Assembly (NCBI GenBank): GCA_947646735.1
Contig: CANTFK010000838.1
Location: 453,629-517,628 of the forward strand
DNA: 64,000 nt
DNA from: Peronospora farinosa
Taxonomy: Eukaryota > Oomycota > Peronosporomycetes > Peronosporales > Peronosporaceae
Direction: 5' to 3'
Position 1 is the stretch's first letter. Each line of letters opens with the position of its first letter. Below are positions 23,066 through 33,508 of this stretch, piece after piece. The position numbers were made by a program, and so were the translations under genes. A model generated the notes under the pieces. It searched no databases and was not told the origin of the DNA. It saw only the letters and a program-made list of their open reading frames with translations.

Positions 23066-24915
23066 CCACCTAACGGAGCTCAAGGGTGAGCGAGCCACTT
23101 ATGTTGACTATTGCAACGCCACGCGATAATATCGGTAGTAAGCATGTACTGATGCGCTCTTCAAAGTAATTTCGATAGCCACACGTCCGTACAAACATCT
23201 TTTTTTCTAACAACAAGCCAACACGCGCGCTGCTTTTATGCTCGTTTTCATCAAGTACGTTCTGCTTTGAAGAACGTACAGGAAAGTGACAAATCGAGCA
23301 GGAAGTCGCGGTACTGACGACAACTACCATCTTGTCTTTTTTCTTGCAGTATTACATGTAGCTCAAGCAGAAATGTTAAGCATCTTTTGGTGGCTATGAT
23401 GATGATAATTAGACTGTCTATTAATTACCATGATTGTTTAAGATATGGCTGTGAGGAAATTTCCTGATCTTTTGCCATAACTACGTCGTTCTCCTGCACA
23501 CTAGCTCATTCTGCTAGCTCAAGCTGACGAGCTTCACGGGGGACACTCCAAAAAGCACGTAGGATCGTTTGACCACAGCCAAGCACGTGCAGGGAGCAGG
23601 TGGTGTCTTAAAAGTAAGGCCAGGTACCAAACCGGCTTTCCCAGACGGGCCCTAACATGCAGCTCCGATTTTCTGAATCGGAACAAAGTGGATCACAACG
23701 TGGGACCGGAATTAATTTGGCCTTAAGAGAAGCAACAGCCAAGTAACGAAGCGGCATACCGGTCGTCTTACCTTGGAAGACAAGTCCTCTATGATGGGTT
23801 AAATTGATAAAGGGAGACCTTCTCTTCGTTGCGTGCACCACGAGAGGCAGAACAGCATACGAATCTAACGGGGAGCAATCAGCACAAAGTTCCGAGATGT
23901 GGGGCACGTCTACAAAGCATCAAACACCCTCTACCAAGGCATCAACAAGTTCCTTCCCTTCTCCGTTCCGCCTCCTACCTGCCGACCTATTCACTATGTA
24001 CGCGGTAGGGCAAAATATGGAATCTACTCATTGCAAATGTATCAGGAACATTTCTATTGTCACACATAACATTTACCTTTTCAAGGTTTTACTCGATGCT
24101 GCCTGATATAACCACGCAAGATTGCAATGTAGCTCGAATGCACCATGTAGTTCTTCTACCTATCAGACTTACTCGGGCTTCTCTTATACTTCAAAGTGGT
24201 CGTAAATCGGTTTTCAATGACGAAATGAAAAAAAACGTCCAATGACGTCTACGACTCGAACATTTTCAGCATTTTACAGTTATCTATTGTGGTACAAGGG
24301 ACAGAACATTGTCCAACAGTCCATCCAGACTCAGATGATAATCACGTATAGGCTCAGTTGAGACTTACATGTACTATACATAGCGGAAGAGAAGCAGCAG
24401 CAACCACGGCCCATGTGCTGAAAGTAGGGACGCAAATACCACCTAACCGCATCAGTCTGTATAACTGGTAATCGTTGCTTTTCTTACGTCGTAACTACAA
24501 AAAGGGCCTGTGTACCATGAGGTGAGACCATGGTCAACAGTATTACCAGCTGAAGGTTTTTCGTGCGAGATCAAGTCTGTTTCGACTGGACGAGCGAAGC
24601 ATCAGCTGAGCCCTTTGACTCACGTGAATCCTTGCCTCCTTGGCCCTTCTATAGTCGCAATTGGCAAGACAGAGGTATTTCGTTTTCAGTCGCCGTTTTT
24701 TGGCTTCGCGATCGCTATTTATCCAGGATATGCCCATCGTAAGAGTGATGTTCGGCCTCTGCATCTTTCTGCAATACGAGAGCCACCTCCCAGCTGTAAG
24801 TAAAGCCTCTCCATGCCTTGTATTCTGTTTACGTCAAAGTCTTCAGTAGGTCCAGTCTCTAATTTGCACTCTCCTGTGCAGCAAACTTTCAGAATTCGGG
24901 CCAACAAGTACCAAT
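23066..24915. other. Long intergenic stretch with no confident gene
   Basis: No gene model with conserved motifs or convincing splice structure was found. The longest frames are 99 codons (23608-23907, minus), 100 codons (23804-24106, plus) and 124 codons (24719-25093, minus, mostly antisense to the BT1 gene). None resembles a family I know. The last few hundred bases should hold the promoter of the transporter gene. Further decayed parts of the inverted BT1 copy may lie at 23066-23340, but similarity there is too weak for me to support. Confidence 0.5.
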
Positions 24916-26625
24916 ATGCAACTTTCCGATGAAAAGGTGGAGCTCTACGAAAATGCGGCCATGTTGGGCGACTCGCGATGCACCATATCACCGCTAGAGC
25001 CGCTACACGACTACGATAAGTTGCGCTATGTGTACGACGACTACATCGAAGGTGGCGCACTTCGTACCGGAGGAACACCCGAGCTTTTTTCACGACGGTA
25101 CATTGGACTTGTCGCGCAATACGCCGCCGTTGGATTCATCGACGGTGTGTTGCCTGCCGTCATTTACCCGTTCTTGCAGAACTACCTCAACATTCCAGGA
25201 TCGCAAACGACTACGGCTGCCGTACTAGTTCAACTGCCATGGAGTTTCAAAGTTTTTTACGGCATCGTGTCGGACTGTTTTCCAATTTGGGGCTACCGTC
25301 GCCGGCCATACATGGCCATAGGCTGGATGATTTCGCTAGCCATGCTCTTGGAAATGGCGCTCACACCTGCGGGTAAGCCCTACTTTATGGACACACAATA
25401 CCGAGACGTAAAGCCGGACGACTACACGTCCGATATCATCGCCACAATTAATTACGATGCTGCTAACCAGGGTAGCATGTACATCGTTCCAATGATGGGG
25501 TGCGTCTTTGGTTATTTGATGGCCGACGTGTGTGCTGACGGCATGGTGGTGGAGCTGGCGCAACGCGAACCACTTGAAGTTCGAGGAAGGACCCAAACAG
25601 TGATTTACACGACGCGCTATGCATTCAACATCTTCGCTCTTATCCTAGTCGCCTTTTGCTTTAACGGTGCCGAGTACGGAGGTGACTTTGACTTTTCGCT
25701 GCCATTTCCGATGCTAATGTTAATTGTGGCAATCGTTATCGCTCCGATGCTTCCGATCACGTGGCTTCTTATTCACGAAGAAAAATGTGCCAACGATCAC
25801 AAGGTTTTCAAGCACTACATGCATGAGCTATGGGATATCGTGCAGACTCGAGCCGTGTACCAGTACATCGCCTATCAGACATTTTCAGGCATACTTGCAA
25901 TGTTCTCTTGGGTCTCCAGCTATCCTATTCAGACCCACTGGGCAAATGTTTCACCTCTCGCGGACAAGATTGCTAACTTTTTCGTTACTGGTATGTTTGC
26001 AATCTCTGTCTGGTTTGCCGGCAACTATGGTCGCGATTGGGACTGGCGTCGTACTACCGTAGTGACCTTGATTTCCAACTTAGCGCTTGACGCGTTGGTG
26101 AAGCTAGTGACGATCTGGGATATTACCCGTTCGCCTTGGTTCTGGCTCGGGATCCCCATTATTCAGCAAATTCCTCAGGGAATAATTTACATTGTGGGCT
26201 CTTTCATCATCGTAGAGTTGACTACAGAAGGGCACGAAGGTGCAATGTACGGCCTTCTGACGACGGTCTATAATCTTTGCACCCCCTTCTCCGCCGCCAT
26301 TACGCGAAATGTCGCTGCCCAGTTTGATTTGTCGACGGAACGGATCCAGAATGATAGTTACGGCGTAAGGTACGACGTGACCATCACGGTCTTGATCATG
26401 TGGGCGGTCAACTTGGCGTCGTTGTCGTTTCTAGTGATGCTTCCTCGACAAAAGGAGCAGACGCAGGTTATGAAACGTCTTGGTGGCTCGAGCTACTTTA
26501 TGGGTATCATTACGACTATATATCTAGTTTTTGCGCTCTTTTGGTCCGTTATGACGAACCTCATGAGCATTTACGAATCTACTGCGTGTCTAGTCATTGC
26601 TGGTGGTGACGGCTGTAAGGACTAA
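24916..26625 (+). CDS. Folate-biopterin transporter (BT1 family) membrane protein
   Basis: A single exon of 569 residues with about 12 hydrophobic segments, matching the major-facilitator-related BT1/FBT family. The first membrane block reads AAVGFIDGVLPAVIYPFL and is followed by the family-typical PWSFKVFYGIVSDCFPIWGYRRRPYM, with the basic loop between the second and third helices. Other recognisable parts are GCVFGYLMADVCADGMVVELA and EGHEGAMYGLLTTVYN. In trypanosomatids, plants and cyanobacteria the family moves folates or pterins; oomycetes have many paralogues, and substrates are mostly unknown. N- and C-termini are predicted cytosolic. A broken inverted copy lies upstream, suggesting local duplication. 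Confidence 0.92.
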   Translation: MQLSDEKVELYENAAMLGDSRCTISPLEPLHDYDKLRYVYDDYIEGGALRTGGTPELFSRRYIGLVAQYAAVGFIDGVLPAVIYPFLQNYLNIPGSQTTTAAVLVQLPWSFKVFYGIVSDCFPIWGYRRRPYMAIGWMISLAMLLEMALTPAGKPYFMDTQYRDVKPDDYTSDIIATINYDAANQGSMYIVPMMGCVFGYLMADVCADGMVVELAQREPLEVRGRTQTVIYTTRYAFNIFALILVAFCFNGAEYGGDFDFSLPFPMLMLIVAIVIAPMLPITWLLIHEEKCANDHKVFKHYMHELWDIVQTRAVYQYIAYQTFSGILAMFSWVSSYPIQTHWANVSPLADKIANFFVTGMFAISVWFAGNYGRDWDWRRTTVVTLISNLALDALVKLVTIWDITRSPWFWLGIPIIQQIPQGIIYIVGSFIIVELTTEGHEGAMYGLLTTVYNLCTPFSAAITRNVAAQFDLSTERIQNDSYGVRYDVTITVLIMWAVNLASLSFLVMLPRQKEQTQVMKRLGGSSYFMGIITTIYLVFALFWSVMTNLMSIYESTACLVIAGGDGCKD

Positions 26626-26815
26626 ATAATAATGCCATCGCATACGATGTTTTTGACAGATATTTTCTGATTGTAATCTGATTATTTGTATTCAAGGATA
26701 ATTTTTTGTTTATCCTTAAAAAGTACTGATTTTGTGTAATCTTAAATCGTTTGTTGCATACTTTATGGTACAAGATACTATCGAATCTGATTTATAGATC
26801 TCTACTGTACCCTTC

Positions 26816-29168
26816 ATGGCACAACAAATGACAGGGTCCGTTGATGCAAAAGATCGTAGTCCACTGCTTCGCTATGGCTCTGAGAGCAGTAAGTTCTATA
26901 CAAAGTTAAGACTCGATGACTTCTTTAAAATTACACTAATGGTTGTATGTTCAAGCAAACAACAATGAAAATAAATTGCCAGTTTGTTCGCGTCGGTTTG
27001 CAGTCGCTGATAAGCGTTCCGTCGCCTCTCAGACTTCATTGCAAACAATGTTCTATGCACTTAATGGGATTGCACTCTTTGTGCTATTGTCGCTATGTAT
27101 TTCAATACACAACACTATATCTCAATTGGAAACGCAACCTATCAGCACCATGTATGTAAAGCATACGCATCCCTTGCAGTACTATACTGCAAAACAATGT
27201 CTGTCGTGCAAAAGGTCGTGGTTTTAATCTTTGGTGTTGTAGGGGGAGTATAAGAGAGGCTCGACAAGTGAACGCCGTGCTCTACAGCTCGGATGACGGT
27301 CTAGTTCCCATGGCGTTGCTACCATCAAAGTTTGCAGTGGAATATGTAACTCCACGTCAAGACCAAGCTCACCGCGGCACATGCTGGGACTTTGCAACGA
27401 TTGGGTTCTTAGAGCAATCGTACCGAGCGCACGGTGTCCACAAAGGATGGCTCAAACCAGACGAATATGTTGCATTTTCGGAGCAGGTACGCGACAAAAA
27501 GCAGTACCGATTGTTCTATATGGTAGCTGACCAAACGATTGAAACTGGATTGTAGGCGTATGGTGTGGAAATTCTCAAGCTTTGCACAGGTGATGCAGAC
27601 TCACAACAGCAAAAGGATTGCCGAGTGGCTGGTGATAAGGTATGTACTGAAATACATTCATTGTACTTGCCGACTCTGTTGATCCTTACCAATGTCTATA
27701 GATGTGGATGAACTCGACTGATGGTGGTGAAGTTCCTGAGCTCTATTACTTGCAAAATGGACTCAAAGAATCCGTTTTCCCGCAATCTGTGTGCAAATAC
27801 TACACCAAACCAGGCAACGATGTGCTTTGCCCTGGACTGGAGGCTGCGCAAGCGGCTGGAAATCCACTCAAGTTTGAGCTTTCGGTACGAAGCTATGCTG
27901 CAGTTGTACCGTTCATGATGGTTTTTGATCTGTAATACAATGCTCTGCACTCTGTTCCTAGAGCATGACGACCAAATATGATGACATGTCTGTGAGAGAA
28001 CACCTTGTCCGGAAGAATCAAGCAATGCCTCTATCCACTCCGATTGCGATGGTCACCCACTACTATCCTTGCATCGGCGCACTTGTTAGCGACTATCACT
28101 GCCAACCTGAAACGTGCACGCTGTGCCCAGGAAACATGGCCACCACGACATGCTGTATCCCACTGAAAGGAAGTCGAAACCGCAACATGGAAGGCGAGTT
28201 CTTCAGTCATCGGGGCATGTCAATTGAAGGTGGCCACGCAATGGTATGCCGTTGCATGTGAAATACTATGTACACGCGTGTATTGTCTAACCGTTTCACG
28301 CATTGTGGTCTTTTGATGTTTAGCTTCTCGTCGGCTATAACGACGCCTTCTTGACGCGCGAAGGATTTACGGGTGGACTAATTGTGAAAAATTCTTGGGC
28401 GGACGGACCTTACCAAGGCAGCCATTCTCTTGCCTACTGGATGCAAGAGGTATCCGACTGGGAGGAGCGTTCCGTTTGTCCGAACAGCTACAAGTACGTA
28501 GAATCATTTGCACTAGGGTGACCATGGCAGAGAAAGCTTACTCTTTGGTTTTGCTTTGGATATGTAGCCCGTTCAGCTGGTACCACTGCGGGAATAATGG
28601 AATTTTATCCAAGTGGCAAGGGAATGACACGAAAGAGTACAATGAGGGGATCAAGGACTGCCTCTCGAACGAGACGAAGCTGTTTGCAGACGTTAATATT
28701 CAGCCGTTGCACCTAAAATGCAAGGACCCAAACTTGTGTCGTACGGACGGGGACTACACCTACTTCGTTCGCAACACGACCGACTGGGGTGACCGCATGA
28801 CCGTCATGTGTCTGTGGGAATACTCATCAGAGGAGCATGTAGCGCGTGAGATTTGCCTGCCGCCAATGCTAGAGGTTTACATTGCACACACGCTGGCACC
28901 CGTTGAAGAGGAAGTGAAGGAAAATGACACGGACCGATGTGGCTTCTACTTTATCCCGTACGTGGCGCTCCGTCAGTGGATCGCACAGTTCCAGGGCTTT
29001 TTTGTCAGCAGTTTCGACATCCAGTGGGACCCACAAGCGTACGCTGCCAACAAGGACCTGCATCCGGAACTCGATTACTCGCTGTTGGAGGCGTCGACAA
29101 AGAGACAGAATTACAACGAGTTCTTGGGTCCTTTTCCGTACGCCAAGGTCATCCAGCACTTCCAGTAA
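26816..29168 (+). CDS. Type II membrane-anchored papain-like cysteine protease
   Basis: Eight exons join in phase: 26816-26888, 26956-27151, 27243-27486, 27556-27639, 27702-27884, 27962-28243, 28324-28493 and 28568-29168 (610 residues; introns 62-91 bp). The first about 60 residues are polar and include an acidic dileucine-like signal (DRSPLL). A single hydrophobic helix follows (MFYALNGIALFVLLSLC), then a luminal/extracellular protease. Papain-family catalytic elements are in order: oxyanion Gln and Cys in QAHRGTCWDFAT, His in GMSIEGGHAMLLVGYND, and Asn in GGLIVKNSW. About 200 Cys-rich residues follow the catalytic domain. Apparent stops in single-frame readings (for example TAG at 27553) fall inside introns. 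Endolysosomal targeting is my inference from the dileucine signal and topology. No cathepsin-type propeptide (ERFNIN) was recognised. Confidence 0.85.
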
Positions 29169-29545
29169 GAGCTAGGCGCTTGGTAAAGGACCAGCTTCGT
29201 GTAAAGCTTATGCCCCCATCTATCGAGCATTCACATACATGTAGCTAAACAGGCTTAGCCACTTCAACTGTATCCGTCGGCATCCCAATCACGACTAGAG
29301 CTATCGTTGCCATATTGCATTGTAAAAGCACAAAAAAAGCAGTAAGAGAGAACCAAGACGTCAAAATTTCATATGAGGGATGCCGTTATCCGATGAAGGT
29401 TTGATGAGACAGATTTATGACTGTTCTCATCGAGCACCTTTTCTCTGCTCGTATTTCGTACATGGTGGTCAAGAGCCTTGTCGTTTACACGCCTGGAAAG
29501 TCATTGTGACTATTCGCAGCTGCTGTTCCACCCAAACCAAGCGTA
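29169..29545. other. Intergenic, no feature recognised
   Basis: About 380 bases between the protease stop and the phosphatase start. No motif, repeat or RNA gene was recognised. It presumably contains the terminator of the protease gene and the promoter of the phosphatase gene. Confidence 0.5.
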
Positions 29546-30076
29546 ATGAACATCGTGTTTGTATGCGCCAGCAATACGTGCCGCTCACCAGTTTCGGAAC
29601 TTTTTGCCGTCGAATACTTCCGTTAACATGTCGCGCGAGCAGCAAGAAGAAAGGGGGATTATCATCCAGTCCGCGGCGTACGTAGCCCTCGCACTATTTT
29701 GCACTGCAATATGAAGTTCTAATACTGTTGGCTATGCAGATTAACGGATGCGTTTGAACGTGTTGGCTCACCAGCGTCCAAGCACGCGGTAGACGTGATG
29801 AAAAAGAAGTACCATTTGGACCTATCGAGGCACCGCTCGCAGCTCCTGACGGAGACCATGTGCCTCGAGGCAGACTACGTCGTGTGCGTAGCGAGCGGGA
29901 TGGCGTTTACAGTAACCGAAAAGTTCCCACGGATTAAAGAGCGGGAAGGTGTGCTGACTGTCTTTGCTAGAGACGTGCAAGACCCGTGGCACATGTCCTA
30001 CGATACCTACATGGAGAATGTAACTCAGATCGAAGAGATGACACGGGAGTTCCTCGATAAGCACGTAACGTGGTGA
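29546..30076 (+). CDS. Low-molecular-weight protein tyrosine phosphatase, interrupted by a 1-nt frameshift
   Basis: The reading starts MNIVFVCASNTCRSPVSELF, which contains the family's P-loop (CxxxxxR-S). The second exon (29740-30076) ends with the catalytic-acid motif in ARDVQDPWHMSYD. The first exon runs 29546-29677 with a 62-bp intron (GTACGT...GCAG). Inside exon one the frame stops at TAA 29624-29626 just after EYFR, while the continuation (MSREQQEERGIIIQSA) is one base out of phase. Dropping one base there gives a continuous phosphatase of typical length. Without it the product would be 26 residues and lack the acid. Either the copy is disabled or the assembly has an extra base. The enzyme family removes phosphate from Tyr in cytosolic proteins. 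Confidence 0.8.
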
Positions 30077-30078
30077 AG

Positions 30079-30114
30079 GCAAGCAAGCAAGCAGACAGAC
30101 AGACGGACGGACAG
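30079..30114 (+). repeat. Tetranucleotide microsatellite (GCAA/CAGA/CGGA)
   Basis: A compound run of about nine 4-bp units just after the phosphatase stop changes from GCAA to CAGA to CGGA. It is probably polymorphic and sits in the 3' untranslated region. Confidence 0.85.
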
Positions 30115-31430
30115 TGTGTGCTTCATATGTCGACTGACAAACAACAACATGTACAGTAAGAATGATGCCAGTACTGGCCGCAATGAGTGCACAATTGACG
30201 TGGTGTAGCCATAGATACCGCAATGAATGGACAGAGAGTAGTGCTGACTCAGCCGTAGTAGTTCAAGACCAGCAGTACAGACGGTGTTTCTTCTATCACA
30301 GCAGCTACTATGGCCTGTAGTTGACCAGGAAATGCAATCTACAGGATATCGTGATTTATAAATGTAGTGCACATGTCCGCTTGCAACGTCTGAGCAGAGG
30401 CTACGTACGCTCTATTCATTGAGACCTTTTGCAGCAATTATCTACCCGCCACGAAACAGAATCTTCGTCTACATCGATCAGATGCACGATGTTTTAATTA
30501 TCGGGTGCGTTAATAAGCTCCTTGTCGCCATTGCGAATGGATTCCACCACCAACAGCTCTACGACTCAGAATTAAGATGGTCGATCTTTATTCATCACTT
30601 GAGTTTTGTATCAAAAATGTCTCAGTCTCAATTGGTCACGTGGATGCGTTAGTGCTTGCTTGAAAAAAAAACTTTCCAAATATAGCTTGACGTTAAGTAA
30701 TCTGTGCTTTTAGAATACCAGGTGTTTGCTTCATGCCTGCCTAGCTAGATCCGTACCCCGTTTTTTTTGTTTCGTTCTATTCAAAGAGGTTTGCGGCTAA
30801 AACGTCTTGTCGATTGAGCCTTCAAGAAAAGCTGCCGTTACGAAAAACAGGTGCTCTCATGTGGTCTAGCAATTTTACTCTCTCTCCTAAGACGTTGCAG
30901 CGACAGCTAGCGAAAATGATGGGTTTCAAATGGCAACCAGCGTAAACTAGGAGCTCACATTGAACGCTTTCTAGGGAATCGAATGATTCAATAAAACCTA
31001 TATGCCCAAACATCTAAAGACAAGGGTTCATGATGTTGCACATTTACATTTCCGGACGCTGCTGGTTTTGGAATCAGTTTGATGGAGACTTCTTACTGTA
31101 GCACAACTATACGATACGTTACCGGTATAGTCAATCTCAGTCAATCGCTCTCCAGCTGCGTGGATTTGGGATGGCGTCTTTTCACAGCTTTTTGCGGCAT
31201 ATAAACTGTAAGTGTGACTTACTGAAATCGAGTGATTGGGTTTCAGAAAAATTGCGACAAATTTTACTAGCATAAAAGAGGAGCAGCAGAAGGTGGGAGG
31301 GGGGGGGGGGAGTCACGGTTCGAACCAGTTTCCGCGCGCCATACACGAATCGTCCCCATCCATAGCGGAAGAAGAAGACGACAAAGCATTATTTTCTTTT
31401 TCCCCTCTTACTCACCCCATCACATACATA
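30115..31430. other. Intergenic, no confident gene
   Basis: No conserved coding region was found. Small frames (up to 115 codons at 30025-30372, minus) show no recognisable motif. A run of 10 G at about 31300 and polypyrimidine tracts precede the Pro/Gln-repeat gene. Confidence 0.5.
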
Positions 31431-32102
31431 ATGGTCGGGTTTTTGCGCAAGAAGAAATCGGACAAAGCGGTACTCTCGGGTGGCACAGTGCTTGACCGCA
31501 AGGGCAAGGTGGATAATGCCAGTCTACTGGATGGCGACGGTGAGCCTACGGAGGGCTCGCTTTATGACGCAAACGGTAAACGTGTGAGCCATGGCCACGG
31601 CCACCGCAAATCGGACGAAGAGAATCGTCCGAACCCCGTGAATAATGCTGGGTACCCGCCAGTCATGGCAACGGGCATGTATCCTCGCCCCCACCAGCAG
31701 CAGCAACCGGGTGTCTATGGCATGGGCAACAGCCAGCCTCAACAGCATTTCGGTCAGCAGCAATATCCTGGCCAGCAGCAATACCCTAGCCAGCAGCCTC
31801 AACATCAATTTGGACAGCCGCCTCTACCACAGCAATATGGACAGCCGCCTCTACCACAGCAATATGGACAGCCGCCTCTACCACAGCAATATGGACAGCC
31901 GCAACCACAGCGGTATGGACAACCTCAGCAGCTGCAATCCGGCCAGCCTAGCGGCTACGGCCAACAGCAACATTACCCACCCACGACGTTAGGTGGACAG
32001 TATGAGTATCCGGTACGATATGGCCAGATGCCTCCCCCGATGCCATCAGCAGCGCCCAAGCGCTCACGGTTCCGTTTTCCTAGTATAGGCAAGAAGAACT
32101 GA
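31431..32102 (+). CDS. Pro/Gln/Tyr-repeat protein with conserved basic ends
   Basis: A single exon of 223 residues. I choose the ATG at 31431 (MVGFLRKKKSDKAV) rather than an upstream in-frame ATG at 31236, because the intervening part has untranslated-leader composition. The N-terminal about 70 residues are charged and may be structured. The middle is low complexity, with repeated QQYPGQQQ and GQPPLPQQY units, and the C-terminus is basic (PKRSRFRFPSIGKKN). Such repeats occur in RNA-binding, adaptor and ESCRT-related proteins. I do not recognise a domain and assign no function. No signal peptide or membrane helix is present. Confidence 0.75.
   Translation: MVGFLRKKKSDKAVLSGGTVLDRKGKVDNASLLDGDGEPTEGSLYDANGKRVSHGHGHRKSDEENRPNPVNNAGYPPVMATGMYPRPHQQQQPGVYGMGNSQPQQHFGQQQYPGQQQYPSQQPQHQFGQPPLPQQYGQPPLPQQYGQPPLPQQYGQPQPQRYGQPQQLQSGQPSGYGQQQHYPPTTLGGQYEYPVRYGQMPPPMPSAAPKRSRFRFPSIGKKN
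31812..31892 (+). repeat. Three identical 27-bp tandem repeats inside a coding region
   Basis: Three perfect copies of a 27-base unit encode GQPPLPQQY. A shorter, diverged unit follows (GQPQPQRY). The perfect identity of all three copies suggests recent slippage or unequal exchange, so length may vary between strains. Confidence 0.95.
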
Positions 32103-33508
32103 GACGCTAGACGCGTACGTCGATGGAAGTTGCGTGCGAACTCGCCGAGAACAGATCTACGTGAGGTCGAGAAGAACACACGTGCTGCGGTCTCTCTTTC
32201 TTTTGGCGAATGGAGCCCCGTTGTGTTATATACTCTGTTTGCATCCAGTATTGAGAGACTTGGGCTTGTTCGCTTGAACCGAGTAGAGATAACTTCTGAC
32301 TTGATGTAGCTATAGCTTAACCTTCTTGTCTTCTTTCATAGCTAAATAAATTAAGGGCTTTACATGTCATTGGCTTGCTTTCTTCATTCATACACATGGG
32401 TATTGAACACTACGCTCATGTTTGTTCCTACGCTAAACAGACTGAAGCCACATTCAAGACTGTTTCATGTTCATGAAAAGGTGACATACCGTCATCACCT
32501 CAGGAGTTTACTGTTCGTTATTGTCACTGACATAAGCGTTTTCTGAGATGGAACCGAAAAGAAAACGTTGGAAACAATGGAACGTTTTTGCCTTTACGTA
32601 GATGCTCCACCCAATCGCTAGGATAACCAGCTGATTGATACAAACTCAAGTATATTCGACAGGTTAGTGAGTGAGAAAACAAGAATGTGCATCACCTACT
32701 ACAGCTGCATCTCACATTAATCTCAAGCAAATAGAGCTATGACGAACAAATGCAATGAATGAGTACTCTTCCTATGCCAAAAAACTATAACTTTATATGT
32801 ACTCGCCCTTTGTGAATATTGGCGAATCGGTGTTTATTGTAACATTTTGCAATGGGGGTTATTTGAAGCAATTTTTTGGACGGACAGGCGTACAAATTCA
32901 AGAGCTATGATTGGGCATCTACCATTCCATAATTTGTCGAACCATGATTGGGATTGGTAATTTGTTAGCTCTCTATGATTGAGATTTGGTAATTCTATGT
33001 ATCTTCCTTCGTAAAGCGAAATAGTCAAGCCACTATATTTTATAAATAAGTTAGCACTATCGTCGCTGCGCCCATTCTCGAAGGCAATCTATTTTAGATT
33101 TGTTCTTCAATTAGTCTAATTGGTTGAAGAATAAGGTATGATGATGGTCTAAATCAGGTTTGCTGCATAAAAAGAGAGGTGGTGGTAGACAAGATTAATA
33201 GTTTGACACAATTTTCCTATAGATTAATTTTGATCAATCCTTATGATTCACGACCTGAATTTTAACAATAACAATCACACCTCGAAGCTATACATGTAGC
33301 GAAATATTATATAAAGTCGTTTGCATTAACAATATTTACTCCATCACCCCAAATCAAAACGTAAATCCATTTTCAAAATCGATTTAGACTTCCAGATTTA
33401 GAGTTCTATGCCATATGCACGTTGTCTATAATTGAAATTAGCGTCCCTGGGAGCTGATCGCTAAATGGCGATTACTCTTCAAGTCATCGGTTTGCTATAC
33501 CGAATGAC
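32103..33508. other. AT-rich convergent intergenic region
   Basis: About 1.4 kb lies between the stop of the Pro/Gln protein and the stop of BOP1. No gene was recognised. Three imperfect copies of a unit resembling ATGATTGGGATTTGGTAATT occur at about 32900-33000. Otherwise I saw nothing notable beyond AT-richness. Confidence 0.5.

Noticed and set aside
23608..23907. 99-codon minus-strand frame as a gene
   Set aside because: Composition is protein-like, but there is no recognised family, no clear start context and no splice partner.
27553..27555. In-frame TAG in the cysteine protease, suggesting a pseudogene
   Set aside because: The TAG is the last three bases of a 69-bp GT-AG intron (27487-27555); phase is kept on both sides.
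27932..27963. A 32-bp intron in the protease gene
   Set aside because: Too short for this genome; a 77-bp intron (27885-27961) with a better donor also keeps the frame.
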